Assembly (NCBI GenBank): GCA_029268305.1
Contig: JAJUGE010000010.1
Coordinates: 1-55,794 of the forward strand
DNA from: Alphaproteobacteria bacterium
GTDB taxonomy: Bacteria; Pseudomonadota; Alphaproteobacteria; JAJUGE01
DNA length: 55,794 nucleotides
Reading direction: 5' to 3'
Shown here in pieces: positions 1 to 7,508 of the stretch (positions are counted from its first letter, which is position 1; each line of letters begins with the position of its first letter). The notes under the pieces are model-generated. The model made no database searches. It was not told the DNA's origin and worked only from the letters and a program-made list of their open reading frames with translations. The translations under genes and the position numbers were made by a program.

Positions 1-22
1 CCGGATCAAGTCCGGCGATGAC
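1..22. repeat. Fragment of a dispersed palindromic repeat at the window edge
   Basis: The first bases hold the inverted pair CCGGA / TCCGG followed by GATGACA. This resembles the GTCATCCC...GGGAT repeat seen complete at 1901-1978, but it is cut by the window edge. The match is by eye and short. Confidence 0.35.
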
Positions 23-40
23 AGGCTGAGGAGCACCGGG

Positions 41-80
41 GAAAGAAAAAGAGCGGGGCGGGGGCTCGCACCCCCACCCC
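41..80 (-). terminator. Rho-independent terminator of the flagellin gene
   Basis: Read on the minus strand, a GGGGTGGGGG stem, a six-base loop and CCCCCGCCCC (positions 80 to 55) are followed by a T-rich tract (complement of 41-50). It lies 7 bases past the flagellin stop codon, as expected for a strongly expressed single-gene transcript. Confidence 0.85.
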
Positions 81-87
81 ATGGTCC

Positions 88-1581
88 TTAGCCGAACAGC
101 CTGGTCAGCTGCTGGGGCATCTGGTTGGCCTGGGCCAACATCGACACGCCCGCCTGCATCAGGATCTGCTTGCTCGTGAACTTCGTCATCTCGGCGGCGA
201 CGTCGAGATCGAGAAGGGCGCTGCGGGCGGCCTCCTGGTTCTCGATCGTGGACGCGAGGTTCGAAGCCGCGAACTCCAGCCGGTTCTGGCTGGCACCGAC
301 ATCGGCACGGTTGGTGTTCAGGGTGTTGATCGCACCGCCGATCGCCGTAATCGCCTTGTCGGCGTCCTCGGCGGTGGCGATCGACGTGCCGTCGACGCCC
401 AGCGCCTTGGTCGAGACCGAGCCGATCTCGAACGTGACCTTGTCGTACGTCTCGACGCCGGTGCCGAGCTTGAAGGTGAAGCTGCCCGCATCGGGGTCCT
501 TGGCAGCGAAGACGGTCGAGTTGAGCTCACCCAGAACGAGGTTGCCGCCAACGCCATCCCATCCGGCGGACGTGGTGAGGTCGACGGTGATCCGGTCGCC
601 AGTGCGGCTATTCTCCAAGGTTACCCGCTGAGTGCCAGCATCGCTCAGGTTGATCGTCGACGCTTTCTGGCCATCCACCTCCACCAGAGTGAAGTTGTTT
701 TCCGTACCCGAGTTGACGAGGTCGAGCGTGGCATACTCTGCCGTTCCGCCAACGACGATGTTGATGGAATCGATAGCCGCGATTGCCTCACCACTGGCGT
801 CGTTACCGGCATCGAGCTCGGCCCCTACGATCGAACCCGATATCGTGTCGAGGTCGGTATTGGCGGCGGGGCTCCAGTCCGCGGCCGCCTTGTTGAAGTT
901 TGAGTTCAGCGTGACGGTGGCGCCAAGCTGAGCGAACCGGACTTCCTCGGTGCTGGTGATCGCGGTGCTGCCGACATTCACGGATTCCGACGCGCCCGTC
1001 TTGGCGTTCGTCAGGGTGAGTGTGGTGGAGGACTGATCCCAGGAAAACTGGAAAGCGGCATCACCCACGCTCTGGTCGAACTTGATCGAGGCGAAGCCAT
1101 CCTCGGTGCCCAGAAGCGTGTTCGCTAGGGTGAATCCAGTCTGGATGGTCTGCACCTCGCCGCCGCCAACAAGCTTGTTGCCGTTGAACTCGGTGTCCTG
1201 CGAGATGCGGTCGACCTCCTTGAGGAGCGACTGATACTCGGTATCGAGCATCTCGCGCTCGGTGTTGGAGATCTGGCCCGAACTCGCCTGAACGGCGAGG
1301 GTCTTCATCCGGGTCAGAATGTCGGAGACGTTGGCCATCGCGCCGTCGGCGATCTGGAGCATCGAGGAGGCCTGGCCGGCATTGACGTTGGCCTGCTTCA
1401 GCGCCGCGACCTCGGAGCTGATGCGCGAGCCGATCGCCATGGCGGCGGCGTCGTCGCGGGCGGAGACGACGCGGCTGCCGGACGAGAGCTTCGCCAGCGA
1501 GCGGGTCATCTCGGAGTCGGACGCCGTCAGGTTGCGGTGGGCAACGTTGGCGGCGTAGTTGGACATGACATTGAGAGACAT
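88..1581 (-). CDS. fliC: Flagellin
   Basis: Structural subunit of the flagellar filament, 497 residues, exported by the flagellar type III system and polymerised outside the cell. The conserved N-terminal D0/D1 helices (MSLNVMSNYAANVAHRNL, then SSGSRVVSARDDAAAMAIGS) and the C-terminal D1/D0 part (AARSALLDLDVAAEMTKF, ending QQLTRLFG) are intact. The middle, about residues 150-400, is the variable surface-exposed region rich in Thr, Ser, Gly and Asp. The start has a strong AGGAAGGA ribosome site. The gene is monocistronic: its own sigma-54 promoter lies about 100 bases upstream and a terminator follows. It is the only flagellin in the window. Confidence 0.97.
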   Translation of the reverse strand: MSLNVMSNYAANVAHRNLTASDSEMTRSLAKLSSGSRVVSARDDAAAMAIGSRISSEVAALKQANVNAGQASSMLQIADGAMANVSDILTRMKTLAVQASSGQISNTEREMLDTEYQSLLKEVDRISQDTEFNGNKLVGGGEVQTIQTGFTLANTLLGTEDGFASIKFDQSVGDAAFQFSWDQSSTTLTLTNAKTGASESVNVGSTAITSTEEVRFAQLGATVTLNSNFNKAAADWSPAANTDLDTISGSIVGAELDAGNDASGEAIAAIDSINIVVGGTAEYATLDLVNSGTENNFTLVEVDGQKASTINLSDAGTQRVTLENSRTGDRITVDLTTSAGWDGVGGNLVLGELNSTVFAAKDPDAGSFTFKLGTGVETYDKVTFEIGSVSTKALGVDGTSIATAEDADKAITAIGGAINTLNTNRADVGASQNRLEFAASNLASTIENQEAARSALLDLDVAAEMTKFTSKQILMQAGVSMLAQANQMPQQLTRLFG

Positions 1582-1681
1582 TGACTACATTCCTTCCTGG
1601 ATGGGTGGAGTGGCTTCCTGCCAAAGGGGCTTCCCGCCCCACCCGACGCGGGCCTCTTGCCGGCGCGGGCAGTTCGACGAT

Positions 1682-1697
1682 TGCAGGCGGCGTGCCA
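1682..1697 (-). promoter_or_regulatory. Sigma-54 promoter of fliC
   Basis: On the minus strand the sequence is TGGCACGCCGCCTGCA, matching TGGCAC-N5-TTGCA with one mismatch and keeping the invariant GG-N10-GC spacing. It points at the flagellin gene and gives a leader of roughly 90 bases. FlbD-type palindromes lie upstream. Confidence 0.85.
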
Positions 1698-1710
1698 ATC
1701 GTGCGGGTGG

Positions 1711-1723
1711 CGGATTTCCGCGG
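1711..1723. promoter_or_regulatory. Palindrome CGGATTTCCGCGG upstream of the fliC promoter
   Basis: A short CG-rich inverted repeat about 13 bp upstream of the -24 element. Nearly the same palindrome occurs at 7328-7341 and 11919-11934, at similar distance from two other flagellar sigma-54 promoters. The binding factor is unknown. Confidence 0.5.
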
Positions 1724-1742
1724 TTTCGGTGCCGCTGCGCCG

Positions 1743-1806
1743 GGCAATTCTTGCCGGGTCGGGCAGGAATTGCCGGTCGCATTCTGCCGGGGCGGCAGTT
1801 TGTGCC
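1743..1806. promoter_or_regulatory. Three FlbD (ftr)-like palindromes upstream of fliC
   Basis: GGCAATTCTTGCC at 1743-1755, GGCAGGAATTGCC at 1762-1774 and GGCAGTTTGTGCC at 1794-1806 are GGCA-N5-TGCC palindromes 45-110 bp upstream of the -24 element, where an enhancer-binding activator of sigma-54 would sit. They resemble the Caulobacter ftr elements bound by FlbD; identity of the binder is inferred. Confidence 0.6.
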
Positions 1807-1900
1807 GGGGGGCGGGAAAGGAAACGGCACGGGCCCGGGTGGCGCCGTGCCGTTTGGGTGGTCCTGGAGGGATGGATCGAGTGGCGAAGGCTCAGGCGTG

Positions 1901-1978
1901 GGTCCCGGATCGCGCTGTCGCGCGTCCGGGATGACACCGGTTGTTTTTGTCATCCCGCAATCGATGCGGGATCCATGC
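1901..1978. repeat. Paired head-to-head palindromic repeat between fliC and fliW
   Basis: Two hairpin units face each other. TCCCGGA (1903-1909) pairs with TCCGGGA (1925-1931), and ATCCCGCA (1952-1959) pairs with TGCGGGAT (1965-1972). They are joined by GGGATGACA (1928-1936) and its complement TGTCATCCC (1948-1956). The layout is that of a dispersed intergenic palindromic repeat (REP/BIME-like) and it may also end fliW transcription. Confidence 0.6.
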
Positions 1979-2017
1979 CGGAGAGTCTGTATCCAGCGAG
2001 GGAGGCGCAGGACCGTC

Positions 2018-2533
2018 TCAAAGCGCCTGCTGGATCGGGTAGCGGCTGTTCGAGAAGATGCACTGGCGGGCGACGAGGCGGCGGGTGTCGACCACCACCG
2101 GCGCGCGGAGGTTGGCGGTCATGCGGATGCCGCCTTCCGCCTTCCGCACCGTGACGATGAGCACGATCAGCGCGTCCTGCTCGTCGGTTCCGGTCGTGGC
2201 GCAGACCTCGGCGATGTCGGCCGCCTCCACGAGGCCGGCGTCGGCGGCGAGCGGGACGACGATGAAGGAGAGGGCGGAGTCCTCGATCGACTGCAGCAGC
2301 ATGAACCGGTCGAGCCGCTCGTCGGGAATCGGTGCGAGGGCGAACTTCCGGCGCCCGGGGAAGCCGAGCAGGCCGCCCTGGACGTCGACGAGCCGGTCGG
2401 CGTCGACGGAAATCGGCCCGAACCTGGTCTCGATCTTCATCTCGGGCATGTCGATCTCCGGACGGCCCTCTTGCGGCGGATTCCAGTCGGACCGCGCGGG
2501 GGCGGGGGATTCGGCGAGAGCGGTGGTCAGCAT
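2018..2533 (-). CDS. fliW: Flagellar assembly factor FliW
   Basis: FliW proteins bind flagellin in the cytoplasm and, in other bacteria, antagonise the translational repressor CsrA, coupling flagellin synthesis to assembly. The family core is clear from about residue 32 (MKIETRFGPISVDADRL, GGLLGFPGRRKFALAPI), through FMLLQSIEDSALSFIVV, to the end. Residues 1-31 form an unusual Pro/Ala-rich extension; a start at 2440 (MKIETRF) would give the normal FliW length, but an AAGGAA ribosome site supports 2533. It sits between flgL and fliC on their strand, and no csrA gene is present nearby. A CtrA-like box lies upstream. Confidence 0.85.
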   Translation of the reverse strand: MLTTALAESPAPARSDWNPPQEGRPEIDMPEMKIETRFGPISVDADRLVDVQGGLLGFPGRRKFALAPIPDERLDRFMLLQSIEDSALSFIVVPLAADAGLVEAADIAEVCATTGTDEQDALIVLIVTVRKAEGGIRMTANLRAPVVVDTRRLVARQCIFSNSRYPIQQAL

Positions 2534-2569
2534 CGATCGGATTTCCTTCTTCGGAGTGAGGCAGGAAAG

Positions 2570-2584
2570 CTAAGAAGCGGTTAA
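2570..2584 (-). promoter_or_regulatory. CtrA-like box upstream of fliW
   Basis: On the minus strand TTAACCGCTTCTTAG matches TTAA-N7-TTAA with one mismatch in the second half. It overlaps the flgL stop codon and lies about 37 bases before the fliW start. It is weaker than the boxes at fliX and cheY. Confidence 0.35.
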
Positions 2585-3498
2585 CGCAGATAGTCGGCGA
2601 GCGAGAGGCTCTGCAGCCGGGCGAGTGCCGCGTACGAGGCCTGGAGGGTCGTCTGCTCGGCGGCGAGCCGGGTGATCGCCTCGGTCACGTCGACGTTCTC
2701 GATGTCGCCGATCGCCTTTTCGCCGTAGAGGAGGCTCTCCTCGTGCCGGGCGGTCTCGGCTTCGAGCGCGTTGCGTGCGACGCCGATCCGGCTGCGGATG
2801 TCGGGGATCTCGTTCACCGCCGCCTCGGCGAGGCCGAGTGCCTCCTCCAGCCGGGCGGAGAGTGCGGCCGGATCGGAGGCGTCGGCGGTGCGCACCAGAT
2901 GGATCGAGCGCACGAGTTTCTCGAAGGCGGGCTCGTCGGCGGTGACGCCGTAGGTGATCGTGAGCTGGTCGGAGGCGCGCACCGAAGCCCTGGCGCCGTC
3001 GCCGCGGTAATAGTGGGCATCGGCGGTTCCGGCGAAGTCGCCGTCCGCCGGCAGGGCGGAGATGTCGACCGGCGGCACGTCGATGCGGGAGCCGGCGAAG
3101 AGATGGCGGCCATCGGCCTTCTCGTTCAGCAGTCCGGCGAGCTGGTGGATCATCCGCTCGCTCTCCTCCGCCAGCGGCACGGCGTCGGCGTCGGAGGCGT
3201 TCGTCGCGTTGACGAGCAGCGTGCGCAGCTCGGCCGCGAGATCGCCCGCGGCGGCGACGGCGCTCTCCATCTTCTGCAGGCGCTGGTCGACCAGCTTGTT
3301 CCCCTCGACGAAGCGCTGGGTGCGGGTGTGCTCGGCCTCGAGGCTGACGAGCTTGGCCGACTGGCCGGCGATGCCCGAATAGCGCTGGGCGGTCTTGCCG
3401 CTCGAGATCTGGAGCTGGGCGTCGAGCTGACGGGCCTGGGCCTGGCGCAGGTGGCCGAGCGTGAGGTTCTGGCTGGCGAGATCGGTGACGCGTGTCAT
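2581..3498 (-). CDS. flgL: Flagellar hook-filament junction protein FlgL
   Basis: Hook-associated protein 3 (305 residues) joins the hook, through FlgK, to the flagellin filament. It has the flagellin-like helical ends expected: an N-terminal segment with QLDAQLQISSGKTAQRYSG and a C-terminal coiled part (TEAITRLAAEQTTLQASYAA, ending SLADYLR). The middle carries the usual LFAGSRIDVPPVD motif after a region rich in charged helices. It follows flgK by 20 bases on the same strand, the normal order, and is probably the last gene of the flgI-flgJ-flgN-flgK-flgL unit. Confidence 0.92.
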   Translation of the reverse strand: MTRVTDLASQNLTLGHLRQAQARQLDAQLQISSGKTAQRYSGIAGQSAKLVSLEAEHTRTQRFVEGNKLVDQRLQKMESAVAAAGDLAAELRTLLVNATNASDADAVPLAEESERMIHQLAGLLNEKADGRHLFAGSRIDVPPVDISALPADGDFAGTADAHYYRGDGARASVRASDQLTITYGVTADEPAFEKLVRSIHLVRTADASDPAALSARLEEALGLAEAAVNEIPDIRSRIGVARNALEAETARHEESLLYGEKAIGDIENVDVTEAITRLAAEQTTLQASYAALARLQSLSLADYLR

Positions 3499-3518
3499 CT
3501 ATCGGTCTCCGGAAGGCT

Positions 3519-5318
3519 TCAGGCCATGCGCGTCAGGGTGTCGAACATCTCGGACACCACGCTGACGAGGCGGGCCGAGGCGGCGTAGGCGTTCTGGTAG
3601 ACGACGAGGTTCGCCATCTCCTCGTCGACATTGACGCCGCTGACGGCGCTCGCCTTGAAGCCGAGGTCGTCGACCATCGACTGGCGCAGTTTCAGCGTGT
3701 CGGCGGCGCCGGCGGCTTCGAGCGCGTTCTGGCCGAGGATGTCGGAGGCATAGTCGCCGAGCGTGCCGTTTCTGGCTGCGAGCGAGCCGACGGCCGGGAA
3801 GCCGTACTGCCGGTCGAACACCCGGCTCATCTCTTCGAGCGTGCTCGTGTCGGCGAGGGCCACGCCGACCGTGGTGCCGGCGACCGGCGCCGGATCGGCG
3901 GTGAGGCGGGCGCCGGCGACGAGGTCGAGCTTCTTCACGAGATCCGGCCGCACCGCGATGCTCTCGGACGTGCCGACGCCGGCGGCGCCGGGCGCCTGCC
4001 CCGGTGTGACAAAGAAGTCGTTGAGGCCGAGGAAGTTGGAGAGCCCCTTGAACTGCCGGGTCGCGCCGCCGGCGGTGTGGGCGATCGTGGCGTCGCCGCC
4101 GGAAGGTTCCAGGTCAACGAGGGCGACGCCATGCCCGGCCCCGCTTGCGGCGAGCGAGAAGTTGCCGCCGTCCGCTACCGAGGCGGTGGCGAGGCCGCCG
4201 AGCGCCGCGTTGATGGCGTCACGAAGGCCGGCGACGGTGTAGGTGCCGGCCGGGAGGTCGTGGTGGCCCTGGACCACGCCGGACTGGTCGAGGACGGCGA
4301 CGCGCACCGGGTGCGAGATGGTGATCTGCTCCTGGTCCACGCTGCCGAAGGTCCGGGTACCGGAAAGCATCTGCGGCGCGGGCACGCCCGTGCCCCGGTT
4401 GTGGACCCGGTTCACCTCGTCGCGGAGGCGCGTCGCCACCGTGTCGAACTGGGACTGGAGGCCGGCGAGGGTGCCGTCGCGCATGTCGAGCAGCCCCTTC
4501 AGCTTGCCGGCGCCGATGCCGCCGGTGATGGGGCTGCCGCCGATGGTGATGTCGTCGAACACGGTGGTCGGCGAGGCGCTCGGTGCCGGCGTGTACACCA
4601 GCGCGTGCGCCGTCTGATCCACCAGGGGCTGTCCCGACCTGGTGTACAGCACGGCCTCGCCCGACGAGCGGGTGTAGTGCTGAACGTCGATCAGGCCGGA
4701 GACGGTGCGGATCGCCCGGTCGCGCGCGTCGAGAAGATCGGAGGTCGGTCTGCCGGCGGTCGTCTCGCGCACGATCGAGGCGTTCAGCTTGGCGATCTCC
4801 TCGAGCTGGGCGTTGACCTCCCCGACCGTCGCGGCGATCTCCCGGTCCGCCTCGGTCCGGAGGCTCTGGATCCGGCTCGAGCTCTCGTTGAGGTCGCGGG
4901 CGATCACCGTCGCCGCGTCGAGAAGTGCCGAGCGGCGCGTGGTGCTCTGCGGCTCGACCGCCAGCGCCTCGAGCCCGGCGGCGAAATCGGCGAGCCGCGC
5001 GGTGAGCGAGGTGTTGCTGCCGGGCGAGCCGAACAGGTCCTGCGTCATGCCGAGATAGCGATCGCGGACCTCGGCGGCGCCGAGATTGCCGGATTCGCTC
5101 CGGAGCTCGCGCACGATGAACTCGTCGATGGTGCGGCCGATCGAGGCGCTGCGCACGCCGCTGCCCTGACCGGCGACCACCACGGTCTCGCGGTTCACCG
5201 TCTGCCGGGAGTAGCCCTCGGTGTGCGCGTTCGCGACGTTGTGCGACGTGACCTCGATCGCCCGCTGGTTGACCTGCAGGCCGGAGAGGGCGTTGCCGAG
5301 GGATACGGAAAGCGACAT
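3519..5318 (-). CDS. flgK: Flagellar hook-associated protein FlgK
   Basis: FlgK (599 residues) forms the first hook-filament junction layer. The N-terminal rod/hook signature is plain (SLGNALSGLQVNQRAIEV, then TSHNVANAHTEGYSRQ), followed by a long helical region around residues 90-260 and a variable middle domain. The C-terminal motif is also present (VNVDEEMANLVVYQNAYAAS, ending VVSEMFDTLTRMA). It lies between flgN, its export chaperone, and flgL, its junction partner, with short gaps of 30 and 20 bases, consistent with one transcript from the flgI promoter. Confidence 0.95.
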   Translation of the reverse strand: MSLSVSLGNALSGLQVNQRAIEVTSHNVANAHTEGYSRQTVNRETVVVAGQGSGVRSASIGRTIDEFIVRELRSESGNLGAAEVRDRYLGMTQDLFGSPGSNTSLTARLADFAAGLEALAVEPQSTTRRSALLDAATVIARDLNESSSRIQSLRTEADREIAATVGEVNAQLEEIAKLNASIVRETTAGRPTSDLLDARDRAIRTVSGLIDVQHYTRSSGEAVLYTRSGQPLVDQTAHALVYTPAPSASPTTVFDDITIGGSPITGGIGAGKLKGLLDMRDGTLAGLQSQFDTVATRLRDEVNRVHNRGTGVPAPQMLSGTRTFGSVDQEQITISHPVRVAVLDQSGVVQGHHDLPAGTYTVAGLRDAINAALGGLATASVADGGNFSLAASGAGHGVALVDLEPSGGDATIAHTAGGATRQFKGLSNFLGLNDFFVTPGQAPGAAGVGTSESIAVRPDLVKKLDLVAGARLTADPAPVAGTTVGVALADTSTLEEMSRVFDRQYGFPAVGSLAARNGTLGDYASDILGQNALEAAGAADTLKLRQSMVDDLGFKASAVSGVNVDEEMANLVVYQNAYAASARLVSVVSEMFDTLTRMA

Positions 5319-5348
5319 GTCGGTGGTTCCTGCCTCTGGCGAAGCCGG

Positions 5349-5789
5349 TCAGAGCCGCTGGTCGAGGGTGATCGAGACCGCTTGGCGGCCGGCAGGGGCC
5401 GCGGCACCGGCGGCCGCTCCGGTCCGGGCATAGCCGCGGCCCGGGGCCTGTTCGGCGGTCGCCCTGACGATCGCGTCCATCATGCGGCGATTCACCTCGC
5501 GCGCCGCCTGCAGCGCCTTGAGGTTGCGGTCGACCGCACGGTCGAGGTTCTTCATCGCCGTCTCGAGCTCCTCGCGCAGGACCGGGGCGACGCCGCTGTA
5601 GAGCGACGGCTCGCTCCGCAGCCGCTCGAGCTGCATCTCGTAGGCGCCCACGAGCTGCAGCTTGTCCGCCTGCAGCGGTGTCAGCGCGCCGATGCGCCCG
5701 GTGCGGAGGAATTCGACCTCCCGCTCCATCAGTTCGAGCAGCCGGCTGGTGACGGCGATGATCTCGCCGACGAGTCCGCTTCCAGACAT
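5349..5789 (-). CDS. flgN: FlgN-type flagellar export chaperone
   Basis: A 146-residue, mostly alpha-helical protein. FlgN-family chaperones bind the C-termini of FlgK and FlgL before export, and this gene lies directly upstream of flgK. The sequence shows heptad-rich helices (ITSRLLELMEREVEFL-like start, LQADKLQLVGAYEMQLERLR, LETAMKNLDRAVDRNLKAL) and an Ala/Gly-rich, probably disordered tail. Its ATG overlaps the stop of the preceding gene (TGATG), indicating translational coupling. Sequence similarity in this family is low, so the call rests on length, helicity and position; the Caulobacter counterpart is FlbY-like. Confidence 0.78.
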   Translation of the reverse strand: MSGSGLVGEIIAVTSRLLELMEREVEFLRTGRIGALTPLQADKLQLVGAYEMQLERLRSEPSLYSGVAPVLREELETAMKNLDRAVDRNLKALQAAREVNRRMMDAIVRATAEQAPGRGYARTGAAAGAAAPAGRQAVSITLDQRL

Positions 5790-6091
5790 CAGTTCACCCC
5801 TTCCTGTGCGTTGATCAGTTCGCGTGCGACCGCATCCGCGATCCCGATTCCGCCGGACCGTGCGATCGTCCTGGCGTATTCGTCGTGGAGCATCGAGCGG
5901 TAGAGCTGGCCGGCCTGGCCGCCGCCCGTCAGCGGATCCTCGCCGATGCCTTCGAACATGTGCGCCAGCATCTGACCGATGAACATCGCCTCGAACTCCT
6001 CGCCGGTCCGGCGCGCGGCCTGCTCGGCGGGGGAAGGTCGCGCGGCGGCGGCGATGGTCTGGATGTCGATACCCGGAATTGCGGATGTCAT
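5789..6091 (-). CDS. flgJ: FlgJ N-terminal-type rod-binding protein (CheL-like)
   Basis: A 100-residue protein equal to the rod-binding domain of FlgJ, without the muramidase half found in gammaproteobacteria. The key motif is EFEAMFIGQMLAHMFEGI, then GGGQAGQLYRSMLHDEYA and IADAVARELI. Alphaproteobacterial single-domain versions are often called CheL. It acts in the periplasm to cap or scaffold rod assembly; the lack of a lytic domain means another enzyme must open the peptidoglycan. It is 3 bases downstream of flgI and overlaps flgN by one base. Confidence 0.9.
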   Translation of the reverse strand: MTSAIPGIDIQTIAAAARPSPAEQAARRTGEEFEAMFIGQMLAHMFEGIGEDPLTGGGQAGQLYRSMLHDEYARTIARSGGIGIADAVARELINAQEGVN

Positions 6092-6094
6092 GGC

Positions 6095-7249
6095 TCAGAT
6101 CACCTCGATCTCTGCCTGGAGGGCGCCGGCCGCCTTGATCGCCTGAAGGATGGTGATCATGTCGCGGGGGCCGATGCCGAGCGCGTTGAGCGCGTTCACC
6201 AGCTCCTGCAGGCTGACCCCTTCGCTCAGCACGGCGAGCTTGCGATCGTCGTCCTCGTCGATCTCGACCTGGGTGCGCGGCACGACCACCGTGGCGCCGC
6301 CTTCGGTGAAGGGCTGCGGCTGCGAGACCTGCGGCGTCTCGGTGATGCGGATCGTCAGGTTGCCCTGGGCAATCGCGACCGTGCTGATGCGGACGTTCTC
6401 GCCCATGACGATCACACCGGAACGCTCGTCGATCACGACCCGCGCGACCTGGTCCGGCGTGACGCGGAGCTGCTCGATCTGCGTCATCAGGCCGACGACG
6501 TCGCCCTGTCGGTTTGCGGGCACGACCAGGTTCACGGTCCCGGGGTCGAGCGCCCGGGCGGCGCCGACGCCGAGCGACCGGTTGATCGCGGCGGCGATCC
6601 GCTGCGCGGTCGTGAAGTCGGGGTTGCGGAGCGCGATCTTGAACTGGTCGAGGCTCGCCAGCTCGAAGCCGAGCTCGCGCTCGACGATGGCGCCGCTGGA
6701 GATGCGGCCGCTGGTGGGGACGCCCTTGGACACGCTGGCGCCGGCGCCCTGCGCCTCGAAGCCGCCGATCGCCACCTGTCCCTGCGCCACGGCATAGACC
6801 TCGCCGTCGGCGCCGAGGAGCGGCGTCACCAGCAGGGTGCCGCCGAGCAGGCTCTTCGCGTCGCCGAGCGCGCTGACCGTGATGTCGATGCGGCTGCCCT
6901 GGCGGGCGAAGGGCGGCAGGACGGCGGTGATCATCACGGCCGCGACGTTGTCTGTGTCGAGGGAGGTGTTGCGGGTGTTGACGCCGAGCCGCGCGAGCAT
7001 GCCGATCAGGCTCTCCTTGGTGAAGACCGAGCTCTTGAGGCTGTCGCCGGTGCCCTTGAGGCCGACTACGAGGCCGTAGCCGACCAGCAGGTTGTCGCGC
7101 ACGCCCTCGAAGTCCGCGATGTCCTTGACGCGCGAGGCGGCGAGAGCGGCCGGTGTGCCGGCCATCAGGACGGCGGCCAGCACCGTCATGACCGTCGCGG
7201 CACGGAGGCTCGCGACCAGGCGTCTGAAGGTTCGGCGGGTGAGGGTCAT
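6095..7249 (-). CDS. flgI: Flagellar P-ring protein FlgI
   Basis: FlgI (384 residues) forms the periplasmic P-ring bushing around the rod. A signal peptide is visible (Arg-rich start, hydrophobic stretch AATVMTVLAAVLMAGTPAALA). Family motifs follow: VKDIADFEGVRDNLLVGYGL, GLKGTGDSLKSSVFT and, near the C-terminus, VSLQELVNALNALGIGPRDM plus IKAAGALQAEIEVI. It is the first gene of its unit, with a sigma-54 promoter ending about 40 bases before the ATG, and is divergent from fliX, as in Caulobacter. Confidence 0.96.
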   Translation of the reverse strand: MTLTRRTFRRLVASLRAATVMTVLAAVLMAGTPAALAASRVKDIADFEGVRDNLLVGYGLVVGLKGTGDSLKSSVFTKESLIGMLARLGVNTRNTSLDTDNVAAVMITAVLPPFARQGSRIDITVSALGDAKSLLGGTLLVTPLLGADGEVYAVAQGQVAIGGFEAQGAGASVSKGVPTSGRISSGAIVERELGFELASLDQFKIALRNPDFTTAQRIAAAINRSLGVGAARALDPGTVNLVVPANRQGDVVGLMTQIEQLRVTPDQVARVVIDERSGVIVMGENVRISTVAIAQGNLTIRITETPQVSQPQPFTEGGATVVVPRTQVEIDEDDDRKLAVLSEGVSLQELVNALNALGIGPRDMITILQAIKAAGALQAEIEVI

Positions 7250-7289
7250 GGACGATCTGCTGCCTTCTCGGGACGTTCACGTCGGAGAT

Positions 7290-7305
7290 AGCGAGATCCG
7301 TGCCA
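7290..7305 (-). promoter_or_regulatory. Sigma-54 promoter of the flgI unit
   Basis: Minus-strand TGGCACGGATCTCGCT keeps GG-N10-GC and the full TGGCAC half, with TCGC in place of TTGC. It gives a leader of about 30 bases before flgI. Confidence 0.75.
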
Positions 7306-7327
7306 TGTCGGCCGCTGCCGCCCGAAC

Positions 7328-7341
7328 CGCGGATTTCCGCG
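7328..7341. promoter_or_regulatory. Perfect palindrome CGCGGATTTCCGCG upstream of the flgI promoter
   Basis: Six-base arms CGCGGA/TCCGCG around TT, about 23 bp upstream of the -24 element. Counterparts lie at the fliC and flgF promoters. Confidence 0.5.
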
Positions 7342-7405
7342 CTTCCCGGCGGTGTCGAGGAGAGGAGGGAGCCGGTGCGCCGGTAACTCCTGCCGCGCCG
7401 GAAGG

Positions 7406-7418
7406 GGCAGGATTTGCC
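7406..7418. promoter_or_regulatory. FlbD (ftr)-like site between flgI and fliX
   Basis: GGCAGGATTTGCC lies about 100 bp upstream of the flgI -24 element and 16 bp before the fliX CtrA box. One bound regulator could activate flgI and affect fliX. Assignment to FlbD is by similarity to ftr elements. Confidence 0.6.
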
Positions 7419-7433
7419 GGGTGACACCGTCGC

Positions 7434-7448
7434 TTAACCCGGCCTTAA
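7434..7448 (+). promoter_or_regulatory. CtrA box upstream of fliX
   Basis: TTAACCCGGCCTTAA is a perfect TTAA-N7-TTAA site, 60 bp before the fliX start. Boxes of this form mark CtrA-dependent early flagellar promoters in alphaproteobacteria. Confidence 0.75.
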
Positions 7449-7508
7449 CCGTGCCGGCGCCAGTCTCCTGGCCGAAGCATCAGTAGTTCCGAGGCATCCA
7501 GGCGGCTC

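Noticed and set aside
1582..2017. Possible csrA beside fliW
   Set aside because: No frame with the CsrA start pattern (MLVLTRK-like) on either strand; the stretch is filled by promoter elements and a repeat.
3492..5903. 803-residue plus-strand open frame over flgK
   Set aside because: It is the complement of flgK, flgN and flgJ in a GC-rich genome. The residues are Arg/Gly/Ala/Val-biased, with no domain, while the other strand matches well-known families.
5349..7427. 692-residue frame running through flgN and flgI
   Set aside because: Only its last 146 codons are a gene (flgN, 5349-5789). The upstream part lies out of frame within flgI and flgJ and has shadow composition.
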